Source: Nocardioides kongjuensis (GTDB lineage: Bacteria > Actinomycetota > Actinomycetes > Propionibacteriales > Nocardioidaceae). From it: a stretch of DNA of 64,000 nucleotides. How positions within the stretch are numbered: position 1 is the first letter of the stretch; each line of letters starts with the position of its first letter. This document shows, in pieces, positions 35,208 through 44,300 of this stretch. The stretch covers positions 4,591,001 to 4,655,000 of the forward strand of contig NZ_JACCBF010000001.1 in NCBI RefSeq assembly GCF_013409625.1, written 5' to 3'. The position numbers were made by a program, and so were the translations under genes. The notes beneath the pieces are model-generated. The model was not told where the DNA came from and did not search any database. It saw only the letters and a program-made list of their open reading frames with translations.

Positions 35208-35615
35208 GTTCACTCGTGGGGTGAGGCGCGGGCGGATGCTGAGCGGCCAGGCGAGCACCGCGCCGGCGAGGCCGCCCAGGCCGTTGTGCCAGACGTCGGC
35301 CAGCGACGGCACGCGGGTCGGGAGGAACTGCTGCTGGGCCAGCTCGATGCATGCCGAGGCGAGGACGGTCAGCGCCGTGGCGAGCAGCGGGCGGCCGAGC
35401 ACGATCGCGAGCAGGAAGCCGGCGGGCACGAACAGTGCGACGTTGGCCAGCACCTCGGTCTCGCTCCAGTCCAGCCGCCCGTCGCTGGCCCGCCAGGCCG
35501 CCGACCCGGCCAGGTCGAACGCCCACCGACCGGCCGACGGGTCGGCCAGGGTGAGCCGGGCGACGACGACGGAGTAGCAGGCGAGCAGGGCGGCGGCGAC
35601 AGGGCGGCGGATCAT
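35205..35615 (-). CDS. VanZ-family membrane protein
   Basis: A 136-residue protein with four membrane segments and the VanZ signatures NVALFVPAGFLLAIVL, CIELAQ and a C-terminal DVWHNGLGGLAGAV. VanZ proteins are small membrane proteins linked with teicoplanin resistance in enterococci; in actinobacteria their role is mostly unknown. It lies 20 bp before the KstD-like gene on the same strand. Its stop codon overlaps the KstR-like box. Confidence 0.87.
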   Translation of the reverse strand: MIRRPVAAALLACYSVVVARLTLADPSAGRWAFDLAGSAAWRASDGRLDWSETEVLANVALFVPAGFLLAIVLGRPLLATALTVLASACIELAQQQFLPTRVPSLADVWHNGLGGLAGAVLAWPLSIRPRLTPRVN

Positions 35616-35690
35616 GCTCTCGACGCTAGGTCGCCCCGTGGCCCGCGAGATCGGTCTCGGGTGCCGGCCGCCGGTACCTGGGGACCGGGT

Positions 35691-36755
35691 TCACGCCGCG
35701 TCGCGGATCGGCCCGAGCCAGGGCTCGAAGCCGTCCTCGCCGCCCGCTGCCGGGACCGTCTCGCCCGGCGCCAGCAGCAGGTGGTCGAAGGCGGGGCGCA
35801 GGTCGGCCGGCGCCGTCCCGACGCCGATGAGGACGATGCGCGTGAAGGCCCGCCGCACGCCCCACGAGGCATGGTCGCCGATGCTCAGCTGACCTCCTGC
35901 ACCGTCCCAGGCGAGCGCCCGGCCGGGCCGGCCGGGCAGCCAGAAGCAGCCCCGCGAGCGGTGCGCTCCCGTGCCGAGGCGTTCGAGCGAGGCGAGGAGC
36001 CGGTCGGGGTGGAAGGGCTGGAGGGACTGCAGGTCCACGCGCCAGACGCCCTGGGCGCGGACGTCGGTGAGGGCGCCGGTGCGGACCGGGCTGGACCAGG
36101 CCAGGGTGCGTTCGTGCTGTTGCAGCCGGCCGAGCAGCACCTCGCCGCCCACGTCGTGCACCCCGTCCAGCACGGCGGCGTCGGGGCGCGCGAGGGTGCG
36201 GACCAGGCCGCGGGCGACCGGGTCGGCCGGCCCGTCGAAGGCGACGACGTCCGCGTGCTCGATCATCGCGGCCAGCACCTCGCCCACCCCGCGCCGGTCG
36301 TCGGAGGCGCAGTGGTGGCCGCGCTCGGCGAGCAGGTCGTCGCCGAGCAGGTCGCGGACCGGCTCCCGGGAGCCGACCGCGGTCACCACCGCCGAGACCC
36401 GCAGGTGGCGGGCGACCCGGGTGTCGTGGGCGAGCGCCGTGCACAGCCGAGCCGCCTCGGCGCCGACGGGCAGGTGGGCCACGATGCTCCGCCAGCGGCC
36501 GTCGCGTGCCAGCCGCTCCAGCGTCGGCAGGATGTCGGCACGGATCGCGCAGCTCACGCAGGCGTGCTCGAGCAGCACCTCGTGGGTCTCGACGATCCCG
36601 CTCAGGTCGCTGACCGTGCGCGTCAGCACCCCGCGCTCGACGTCGATCGTGTGCCGGCACGCGACCGCGGAGGGCAGGTCGAACTGCAGCCCGACCATGG
36701 TCGCGGCCATCGCGTCGGGATCGACGCCGGACAGCAGGACGACGGGAATGCGCAT
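35691..36755 (-). CDS. COG0523/CobW-like protein without GTPase motifs, possibly Mrf-like
   Basis: A 354-residue protein that starts MRIPVVLLSG like a COG0523 metallochaperone, but where the family has GxxGxGKT it reads GVDPDAMAAT, and the NKxD region is replaced by VVAFDGPADP. The metal-type motif survives as ACVSCAIRAD (family CxCC). The C-terminal CobW domain seems intact (FWLPGRPGRALAWD). It should not bind GTP in the usual way. Divergent from zinc-free L33 over a Zur-like box, it resembles the zinc-starvation gene of mycobacteria coding for the Mpy recruitment factor (Mrf), which sits beside alternative ribosomal proteins and is annotated CobW-like. That homology is inferred from context and needs alignment. 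Confidence 0.72.
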   Translation of the reverse strand: MRIPVVLLSGVDPDAMAATMVGLQFDLPSAVACRHTIDVERGVLTRTVSDLSGIVETHEVLLEHACVSCAIRADILPTLERLARDGRWRSIVAHLPVGAEAARLCTALAHDTRVARHLRVSAVVTAVGSREPVRDLLGDDLLAERGHHCASDDRRGVGEVLAAMIEHADVVAFDGPADPVARGLVRTLARPDAAVLDGVHDVGGEVLLGRLQQHERTLAWSSPVRTGALTDVRAQGVWRVDLQSLQPFHPDRLLASLERLGTGAHRSRGCFWLPGRPGRALAWDGAGGQLSIGDHASWGVRRAFTRIVLIGVGTAPADLRPAFDHLLLAPGETVPAAGGEDGFEPWLGPIRDAA

Positions 36756-36775
36756 GGTTCTCCTTGAGTTGAGAG

Positions 36776-36790
36776 TGATAATCATTCCCA
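36776..36790. promoter_or_regulatory. Zur-like box between COG0523-like gene and rpmG
   Basis: On the minus strand TGGGAATGATTATCA matches the actinobacterial Zur consensus TGAAAATGATTTTCA at 12 of 15 positions. It lies 20 bp from one start codon and 21 bp from the other, so one zinc-loaded dimer could repress both. Confidence 0.75.
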
Positions 36791-36811
36791 ATCTAACAAG
36801 GAGGAGGCGCC

Positions 36812-36982
36812 ATGGCCACCAGGGCATCGGAGGTACGTCCCGTCGTGAAGCTGCGCTCGACGGGCGGCAGCGGGTACGTCTACGTCACCCGCAAGAACCG
36901 GCGCAACGACCCGGACCGTCTGGTCCTGCAGAAGTACGACCCGGTCCTGCGCCGGCACGTCGAGTTCCGCGAGGAGCGCTGA
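36812..36982 (+). CDS. rpmG: 50S ribosomal protein L33, zinc-independent (C-minus) paralogue
   Basis: A 56-residue L33. It contains [18 protein letters not shown] and ends with the family FREER. There are no cysteines, so it lacks the CxxC pairs of the zinc-binding form. Such paralogues replace the zinc form when zinc is scarce, which frees zinc from ribosomes. Regulation by the Zur-like box immediately upstream fits this. The ribosome site AAGGAGGAGG is strong. Confidence 0.95.
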   Translation: MATRASEVRPVVKLRSTGGSGYVYVTRKNRRNDPDRLVLQKYDPVLRRHVEFREER

Positions 36983-36984
36983 CG

Positions 36985-37752
36985 CTAGCGAGCGACGCCG
37001 AAGCTGAGGCGCTTGGTGCGGCTCTCGAAGCCTTCTCGCGACACCACGATCTTCAGGACCACGGACTTGCCTCGCATCGCCTTGGTGACGGCCAGTCGGC
37101 GGCCGGACGCCGGCACCGACCGGCCGCCGACGATCCAGCGATAGCGCACCTGCGCGCCGGGTGCGACGGTCCTCGAGGCGCGGGCCGTGCCGCCGACCCG
37201 TGCGGCGCTGCGCTTCTTGCTCCAGGCGCGCACGGTGACCCCGGGTTCGTCCGGTTGCGCCAGCTCGTCGCTGTCGGCGGGCGGATTCCCGGCGCAGTTG
37301 GCCTCGCCCACCTCCGGGAACATGTGGCTGACGTCGCCCTCGACGACGTCGGTCGCGTAGCCCGCGGCCATGAAGGTGGCCCGGAACGGGATGATCGCTC
37401 CGACCTTCTTGCGGTTGGCGTAGAGCTCGATCCACATCGAGAAGGTGCCGGAACCGGTCATCTCGGTGACGCCGGCAACGCCGCCGAAGCAGTCGAAGAC
37501 CTCGACCCTGACCGTCGTCGACGCGACGGCGTCCTTGACGCCGAAGTTCATGCTCAGCACGTGGTGCGGCGGCGACGGGTCGAAGTACGTCCACACGTGG
37601 TCGATCGCGCTCGGGTACGGCGGCAGCGGGTCGGCGCTCGCTCGCTGGAACGGGAGGACGGCGAGCAGGGTGGCGAGTGTCAGGGCCAAGGCGGCTCGAG
37701 GTGCCGCCGCAGGCCTGCGGCCCTCCGTCGTACGCGTGGTCCGGCCGTCCAT
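36985..37752 (-). CDS. Secreted protein of unknown function
   Basis: A 255-residue protein. Signal peptide to about residue 40 (ATLLAVLPFQRASA). The mature part begins with a beta-rich region (HVWTYFDPSPPHHVLSMNFGV) and a Cys pair (VFDCFGG, EANCAGN), and ends with an Ig-like module (VRYRWIVGGRSVPASGRRLAV ... KRLSFGVAR). It converges on rpmG within the zinc island, but I see no metal motif and no Zur box before it, so its link with zinc is unproven. Confidence 0.68.
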   Translation of the reverse strand: MDGRTTRTTEGRRPAAAPRAALALTLATLLAVLPFQRASADPLPPYPSAIDHVWTYFDPSPPHHVLSMNFGVKDAVASTTVRVEVFDCFGGVAGVTEMTGSGTFSMWIELYANRKKVGAIIPFRATFMAAGYATDVVEGDVSHMFPEVGEANCAGNPPADSDELAQPDEPGVTVRAWSKKRSAARVGGTARASRTVAPGAQVRYRWIVGGRSVPASGRRLAVTKAMRGKSVVLKIVVSREGFESRTKRLSFGVAR

Positions 37753-37807
37753 GCTGCCCCCTCGTGCGTCCCCGTTGCGGGCGACAGCATAGAGGGGCAG
37801 CGACCGG

Positions 37808-38830
37808 TCAGCGGCTGATCCGGCGCAGCCGGTCCAGGCGCTGGAGCCCCTCCCGGTCGGGGCCGGTCGCAGGTGCGAGCGCGTCCTGCAGGCGGAGCCG
37901 GGCGGCGTCGGCGTCGAGGCCGATCCCGATCGCGACCAGCTCGCTGTGGTCCGGGGCCGGGCGCAGTGCGTCGACGTGGACCTGACGCCCGACCACGTGG
38001 ACGACGTACCCGCGCGACCCCCGCGCCGTCTCCACCGCGACGGTTCCCTTGATGCGGTAGGCCGCCGCCGGCGGGTCGAGGAGGAGGTCGGCGACCGCGC
38101 CGGGTGCGACGGTGCCGCGGACCCGGGCGGAGGCCGACGCGGCACGGGGTCCGTGGTCGTGCCCGTCCGCGGCGGCGCGCTCGGCCCGCAGCAGGGAGGC
38201 GAGTGGCAGCTGGTCGGGCGGGTCGTCGGCCGTCGCGACGTCGTGGACCAGGGCCGGGTCGATCCGCCCGCGGGAGGTGCGCACGACGTGCGCCGTCGGG
38301 TTCACCTCGCGCACGCGCGCCTCGATGGCGGCGAGGGTCTCCTCCCGCTCGGTGGGTGGCAGCAGGTCGACCTTGTTGAGCACGACGAGGGTCGCGACCG
38401 AGAACCGCGCCGGGGGCATCCCGCCGTCGTCGAGCGTGCGGAAGTACTCCACGGTGTCGACCACGTCGACCACCCCGCCCGGTCGCACCCGCGGTGCCCG
38501 GCTGTGCCGGATCATCTGCGCCAGCGCGCCCGGCTCGGCCAGCCCGCTGGCCTCGACGACCACCGCGTCCAGCGCCAGCCGGGGGTGGGTCAGCTTCTCG
38601 AGTGCCGCGTCCAGCCCGGAGACGTCCTCGAGGCAGCACAGGCAGCCGCCCGCGATCGACACCGGCTCGTCGACCTGCCCGGTCACCAGGCCGGCGTCGA
38701 CGTTGATGGCGCCGAAGTCGTTGACGATCACGCCGATCCGCGCCCCGGGCTGGCGCAGGAGCCGGTTGAGCAGCGTGGTCTTCCCGGCCCCGAGGTGCCC
38801 GGTCAGGGCGGTCACGGGTACGGCGTTCAC
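37808..38830 (-). CDS. COG0523-family GTPase, zinc metallochaperone-like
   Basis: A 340-residue protein; the GTG at 38830 gives MNAVPVTALTGHLGAGKTT, the normal family start. Walker A GHLGAGKT, metal motif GGCLCCLE (CxCC), ExxG (VVVEASGLAEP) and NKVD are intact. A His-containing loop (DGHDHG) precedes the C-terminal CobW domain. The family (ZNG1, YeiR, YciC) delivers zinc to client proteins at low zinc. The Zur-like box 16-30 bp upstream supports zinc rather than cobalt. It is divergent from the His-rich YibE/F gene. Confidence 0.9.
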   Translation of the reverse strand: MNAVPVTALTGHLGAGKTTLLNRLLRQPGARIGVIVNDFGAINVDAGLVTGQVDEPVSIAGGCLCCLEDVSGLDAALEKLTHPRLALDAVVVEASGLAEPGALAQMIRHSRAPRVRPGGVVDVVDTVEYFRTLDDGGMPPARFSVATLVVLNKVDLLPPTEREETLAAIEARVREVNPTAHVVRTSRGRIDPALVHDVATADDPPDQLPLASLLRAERAAADGHDHGPRAASASARVRGTVAPGAVADLLLDPPAAAYRIKGTVAVETARGSRGYVVHVVGRQVHVDALRPAPDHSELVAIGIGLDADAARLRLQDALAPATGPDREGLQRLDRLRRISR

Positions 38831-38845
38831 CCGCCCCAGCCTAGT

Positions 38846-38860
38846 TGACAACGATTCTCA
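38846..38860. promoter_or_regulatory. Zur-like box between COG0523 GTPase and YibE/F gene
   Basis: TGACAACGATTCTCA matches TGAAAATGATTTTCA at 12 of 15 positions. It is the only palindromic element in the 61-bp gap between the divergent GTG starts. Confidence 0.72.
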
Positions 38861-38891
38861 TCCTGAGGTCGGCCGTGGCAAGGTGTGCGCC

Positions 38892-40169
38892 GTGAGCAGT
38901 CACCGCCGGGAGAAGCCTGCCCGCAGCCAGGGACACGGCCACGGTCACGGCCACGGACACGGCGGCGACCTCGCCCCCGTCCGGATCGGTACGACGGCGC
39001 GCACCGCGCTGCTCGCCGTCCTCGCCCTCGCCCTGGTCGGCACCCTGGTCGGCCTCGTCGTCTGGTGGCCGCCCGGGGACGCCGCCGAGCGCAGTGCCAA
39101 GGCCGGCGGTCCGGCCGCCCAGTTCGCAGCGCCGGGCGTCACCTTCCCCTCCGCCGAGGTGGTGAAGGTGTCGCCACGGTGTGCCGGCAACGGGCTGCCC
39201 GACGGCTCCGGCTGCAGCTCGCTGACCGTGAAGGTCGCCGAGGGGGAGAAGGGGGCCGGTGACACGGTCCGGGTCGACGTACCGCCGGAGGTGATCGACT
39301 CCGGCCTCGGCAAGGGCGACCACGTCGAGCTGCTCCGCACGCCGACCCCCGACGCGGCCCAGGACGCGTCGTACTCCTACTTCGCCACCGAGCGCTACGG
39401 CACCCTCGTCTGGCTGAGCGTGCTGTTCGTGGTCGTGGTGCTCGCGGTCGCCCGGCTGCGCGGTCTCCTCGGCCTGGTGGGGCTCGCGTTCGGCGGCGCG
39501 GTCGTGTGGTGGTGGATGCTGCCGGCGCTGCTCGACGGCGCCCCCGGCGTCGGGGTCGCACTGGTCAGTGCCGCGGCGATCATGTTCGTCGTCCTCTACA
39601 CGACCCACGGCTTCTCGCTGCGCACCAGCACCGCCCTCGCCGGCACCCTGCTCGGCATCGTGCTCACCGCCGGGATCGGCGTGCTGGCCATCGGCGATGC
39701 CCGGCTGACCGGCATCAGCGACGAGGGCGGGGCCATCCTCGCCACCTTCGGGGCCCTCGACTTCCAGGACCTGCTGGGCTGCGCGCTGGTCATCGCCGGG
39801 CTCGGCGTCCTCAACGACGTCACGATCACCCAGGCCTCCGCCGTCTGGGAGCTGCGCGCCGCCACCCCCGACGCGTCGCGGACCGAGGTCTTCACCAGCG
39901 CCATGCGGATCGGTCGCGACCACATCGCCTCGACGATCTACACGATCGTGTTCGCCTACGTCGGCACCGCACTCATCCTGCTGATGCTGCTGCGGGTCTA
40001 CGACCGCCCGCTGCTCGAGCTGATCTCCACCGAGCAGCTCGCCGAGGAGGTCGTGCGCACCCTGGTCACCTCGATCGGCCTGGTCCTCGCCGTACCGGTC
40101 ACCACCGCGGTCGCGGCGCTGATCGCCGCGCCTCGGCCGGCCGCGGACCGTGCAGGAATCGCCTCCTAG
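38892..40169 (+). CDS. YibE/F-family membrane protein with His-Gly-rich N-terminus
   Basis: A 425-residue protein starting at GTG. Residues 14-25 are alternating Gly/His (GHGHGHGHGHGG), a likely metal-binding tail on the inside. A first membrane segment (about 35-55) is followed by an external beta domain with a Cys pair (PRCAGN, GCSSLTV), then seven or so membrane segments with the YibE/F motif region GGAILATFGALDFQDLLGCALVIAGLGVLNDVTITQA. The family has no known function. The Zur-like box and divergent zinc GTPase suggest zinc handling. The stop TAG lies within the IS481 target CCTAGG. Confidence 0.85.
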   Translation: MSSHRREKPARSQGHGHGHGHGHGGDLAPVRIGTTARTALLAVLALALVGTLVGLVVWWPPGDAAERSAKAGGPAAQFAAPGVTFPSAEVVKVSPRCAGNGLPDGSGCSSLTVKVAEGEKGAGDTVRVDVPPEVIDSGLGKGDHVELLRTPTPDAAQDASYSYFATERYGTLVWLSVLFVVVVLAVARLRGLLGLVGLAFGGAVVWWWMLPALLDGAPGVGVALVSAAAIMFVVLYTTHGFSLRTSTALAGTLLGIVLTAGIGVLAIGDARLTGISDEGGAILATFGALDFQDLLGCALVIAGLGVLNDVTITQASAVWELRAATPDASRTEVFTSAMRIGRDHIASTIYTIVFAYVGTALILLMLLRVYDRPLLELISTEQLAEEVVRTLVTSIGLVLAVPVTTAVAALIAAPRPAADRAGIAS

Positions 40170-41164
40170 GTGTGATGTCCGGGGAGGTTGGTCAGCCGGG
40201 TGACCGGTGGGCGGCCTCCAATGGCGGAGTGGGCGCGGTGGTGATTGTAGAAGTGGAGCCAGGCGGGCAGCGCGGCGTTGCGTTGCTCGGTTGACTCATA
40301 GAGCCGGGCGTAGGCCCATCCGTCGGCGAGGGTTCGGTGGAAGCGCTCGATCTTCCCGTTGGTCTGGGGCCGGTAGGGCCGGGTCCGCTTGTGGCTGATG
40401 GCGAGCTCAGCGCACGCGTCGCGCCAGGCGTAGGACCGGTAGGCCGAGCCGTTGTCTGATAGGACTCGTTCGATGGTGACGCCGTGATCGGCGAACCAGG
40501 CCACCGCACGCTGTAGGACGCCGATCGCGGTGGCGGCCTTCTCGTCGGTACAGATCTCGGCGTAGGCGATGCGTGAGTGGTCGTCGATGACGGTGTGCAC
40601 GAACGCGGTCCCGATCAATGGTCGATAGTGCTTCCCGCGTTCGCCTGTGCGGAGTGCTGTCGCGATGCCGTTGGCTCGACTCTGTTGGCGGCTGAGGAAC
40701 TTGTGCCCGCCGCCGTCGGGGATGTTGCCGAACTTGGTGACGTCGACGTGGATCAGCGAGCCGGGGTGCGGATGCTCGTAGCGTCGCAGCGGCTCCCCGG
40801 TAACGCGGTCGATGTGGGAGAGCCGGTTGATCCGGCAGCGGACGAGCACGGCGTGCACGGTCGAGGCCTGCATGCCGAGCTGGCCGGCGATCTGGACCGG
40901 ACCGAGTCGCTGGCGCCATCGCAGTCGCACGATCTGGCGCACCACCTCCGGCCTGGTCCTGTTCGGACACGTCTTCGGTCGTGAACTGCGGTCGACCATC
41001 CCGCCCGGGCCTTCGATGCGGTAGCGGTCGGCCCACTTCTTCGCGGTGCGTGGGGCGACCATGAACATCTTGGCCGCTGCAGCGTAGGTCCAGCCGCGGT
41101 CGACGACGAGCTGGGCGAGCCGCAAACGGGCGCGCGGGGTCAGGGCAGCGTTAGCGTGGGACAC
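40166..41164 (-). CDS. IS481-family transposase
   Basis: A 332-residue DDE transposase. An N-terminal helix-turn-helix (LVVDRGWTYAAAAKMFMVAPRT) and a second one (RWRQRLGPVQIAGQL) precede the catalytic core: Asp in IHVDVTKFG, Asp in VLSDNGSAYR and Glu in NGKIERFHRT. The reading frame leaves the element: the last codon ACC uses only one element base, and the stop TAG is made by the CCTAGG target duplication. Its promoter is in the 95 bp up to the right end. Confidence 0.96.
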   Translation of the reverse strand: MSHANAALTPRARLRLAQLVVDRGWTYAAAAKMFMVAPRTAKKWADRYRIEGPGGMVDRSSRPKTCPNRTRPEVVRQIVRLRWRQRLGPVQIAGQLGMQASTVHAVLVRCRINRLSHIDRVTGEPLRRYEHPHPGSLIHVDVTKFGNIPDGGGHKFLSRQQSRANGIATALRTGERGKHYRPLIGTAFVHTVIDDHSRIAYAEICTDEKAATAIGVLQRAVAWFADHGVTIERVLSDNGSAYRSYAWRDACAELAISHKRTRPYRPQTNGKIERFHRTLADGWAYARLYESTEQRNAALPAWLHFYNHHRAHSAIGGRPPVTRLTNLPGHHT

Positions 41165-41279
41165 GAGGGCCTCCGGTCAGTGAAGCGTTGAACTAGACAG
41201 CTCCACTTCACAACCGGAGGCCTTCGTCTGTCAGACAGGCTCACCGGTGCCGGGCGGTACAACCTCCCTGGACATCACA
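40171..41279. mobile_element. IS481-family insertion sequence, complete
   Basis: The element is 1109 bp. Terminal inverted repeats are 40171-40191 and 41259-41279 (19 of 21 matching; outer TGTGATGTCC). A 6-bp target duplication CCTAGG flanks it (40165-40170 and 41280-41285). Target type NCTAGN is the known choice of IS481. Ends, duplication and transposase are all intact, so the insertion may be recent and active. Confidence 0.95.
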
Positions 41280-41374
41280 CCTAGGCGGTGTTTCCTGCAC
41301 TTACTGCCCGTTGCACCGGTCGGTGAGCGCCAGCTTCGCCTCCTCAGCGGCGATTCCTACATCCGCCGCCGACC

Positions 41375-44300
41375 TCACAGGGTCGGGTCGGTCCACGCCA
41401 GCTGGACGATCTCCGCACCGCGGTCGCGGGTGAGCATCTTGCCGCGACCCGGCTGGGCCGGACCGGGGCGCAGGTTGCCGATGAGCGCACCCTCGTCGCG
41501 GCTGCCGGACAACAGGATGCCGGGCATGGCGAGGTCGCGCATGGACTGGATGACCGGCTCGTAGAGCGCCCGCGACGCACCACCCGAGCGACGCGCGAGC
41601 GCGATGTGCAGGCCGACGTCGCGGGCCTGGGCCATCAGCGGCTGCAGCAGCGCGACCGGTGAGCTCTGCTGGGTGGCGACGAGGTCGTAGTCGTCCACCA
41701 CGACGAACACCTCGGCGCCCTTCCACCACGACCGGTTGCGCAGCTGCTCGGGCGTGACGTCCGGACCGGGGATCCGGTTCTGGAGGTACGTCGCGAGGTC
41801 GTTGAGCGCCGGCTGCGCCTGGGTCGCGGAGGTGAGGTAGTTGAGCAGGTACTCCTCGGGCACCTCGCCGAGCAGGGAGCGGCGGTAGTCGACCAGCAGG
41901 ATCTGGGCCTCGGCCGGGGTCCGGGTCCGCATGATCTCCTGGCAGTAGCTGCGCAGCAGGTTGGTCTTGCCGGACTTGCCGTCGCCGAAGAGCAGCAGGT
42001 GCGGCTCGGTGTCGACGTCGAGCGGGACCGGGGCCAGCTCCTTCTCGTTGATGGCGAGCAGCAGCTGCCGCTGCGGCGGGGTGCCGGCCTGGGCGCGGAC
42101 CTCGTCGAGCGTGATCCGGTCGGGCAGCAGCCGCAGCTTGGGGCCGGCGGGTCCGCGCCACGCGGCCGCGACGGCGCTGATCATCGCGTCGACGCCGTCG
42201 CCGAGGGTCTCGACGGTGTCGATGCCGTCGATGCGCGGCAGGGCGCCGAGGAAGTGCAGCTTGCCCGGCACCAGGCCGCGTCCCGGCCGGTTGCCCGGCA
42301 CGAGGGCCGCGACCTTGCGGTCGATCTCGGAGTCGATCGGGTCGCCGAGGCGCAGCTCGAGCCGGGTGCCGATCAGGTCGCGCATCGCCGCGCGGAAGTC
42401 GGGCCAGCGGGTCGCGCCGGTGACGATGTGCAGGCCGAAGGTCAGGCCGCGGCCGGCGAGCTGCTGGATCTCGAGCTCGAGGTCGTCGAAGTCCGCGCGC
42501 AGCGTGCCCCAGCCGTCGATCACGAGGAAGACGTCGCCGTACCCGTCGTCGGCCCGGCCCTGTGCCCGCCGGCTGCGGTAGGTCTCGATCGAGTCGATGC
42601 CCTGGCTGCGGAAGTAGCGCTCGCGGCGGTCGACGATGCCCTTGACCTCGGCGACGATCCGGCGGACCACCTCCGGCTCGGAGCGGGTGCCGACGCCGGC
42701 GACGTGCGGCAGCGCGGACATCGGGGCGAACGTGCCGCCGCCGAAGTCGAGCACGTAGAACTGCGACTCCAGCGGCGTCGTGGTCAGCGACATGCCGGTC
42801 ACGATCGTGCGCAGGACGGTGCTCTTGCCGCTGCGCGGGCCGCCGACGACCGCCACGTGGCCGGCCGAGCCGCTGAGGCTGATCGTGAGCGTGTCGCGGC
42901 GCTGCTCGCGCGGGCGGTCGACCGTGCCGAGCGGGACGGTGAGGTTGCCGACCCCACGCCACTGCATCGACACCAGGCCGAGCTCGGGGTGCGGCGCGAG
43001 GTCGGGCATCAGCTGGTCGATCGTGTCGGGCCGGTCGAGCGGCGGCAGCCACACCTGGTGGGCCGCGGGGCCGCGTCCGTCCATCCGCGCGACCGCGACG
43101 TCGAGCAGCGACGCGCTGCCCTCGGGCACGGCGGCCGGCACGTCGGACTCGTCGGGCTCGGGCTCGTCGAAGGTCTGCACCTCCGAGATGGTGAACGGCA
43201 GGATGCCGCGCACCTTGCCGCCGCTGTCGCGCACGACCCGGCGCCGACCGGTCTCCGGCGGACCGGACACGTACGCCGCCTTGAACCGGGTCATCGTCGT
43301 CGGGTCCGGCTTCAGGTAGCCGAGCCCGGGCACCGCAGGGAGCTCGTACGCGTCGGGCACGCCGAGCACCGCCCGGGACTCCTGGGCGCTGAACGTCCGC
43401 AGACCGATCCGGTACGACAGGTGCGACTCGAGGCCGCGCAGGCGACCCTCCTCCAGCCGCTGCGAGGCGAGCAGCAGGTGCAGGCCGAGCGAGCGACCGA
43501 GCCGGCCGATCGCGACGAAGAGGTCGATGAACTCCGGCTTGGCCGACAGCATCTCGGAGAACTCGTCGACCACGAGGAACAGCGACGGCAGCGGCGCGAG
43601 GTGCGCGGTGGCCGGGTCGCCCGACGTACGGGCCTTCTCGTAGTCGCGGATGGACGCGAAGTTGCCGGCCTCGCGGAGCAGCTCCTGGCGGCGCACCATC
43701 TCGCCGGACAGGGCGTCCTGCATGCGGTCGACGAGGGTGAGCTCCTGGGCCAGGTTGGTGATGACCGCCGACACGTGCGGCATCTCGGCCATGCCGGCGA
43801 AGGTCGCGCCGCCCTTGAAGTCGACGAGCACCATGTTGAGCTGCTCGGGCGAGTGCGTCATCGCCAGGCCCAGCACCAGGGTGCGCAGGAACTCCGACTT
43901 GCCGGATCCGGTCGCACCGATCACCAGCCCGTGCGGGCCCATGCCCTGCTGGGCGGACTCCTTGATGTCGAGGTGCACCGGCCCCGCGCCGTCGCCGACG
44001 CCGATCGGGACCCGCAGCCGGTCGCGCGCCGGCCGCGGCCGCCAGGCCGTGGCGGGGTCGAAGCGGTGCACGTCGCCGAGCCCGAGCAGGTCCATGAAGT
44101 CGGTGGGCGCCGACAGGTCGGCCGCCTCCTCGCCGACGGCCGCGCCGGCGCTCGGGGTGAACAGCGGCGTCAGCCGCCGGGCCAGCGCCTCCGCGGTGGC
44201 CGCGCCGCACTGGTCGCCCTTGGCGCGCACCGGCTCGGTCCGCAGCCGTACGGCGACGATCGGCACCGACTCCGGCGTCGTCCCGGTCACGGCGGACCCG

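Noticed and set aside
40171..41279. Gene disruption or composite transposon around the IS element
   Set aside because: The YibE/F stop codon is retained exactly, only one copy of the element is present, and no second IS or passenger gene is seen.
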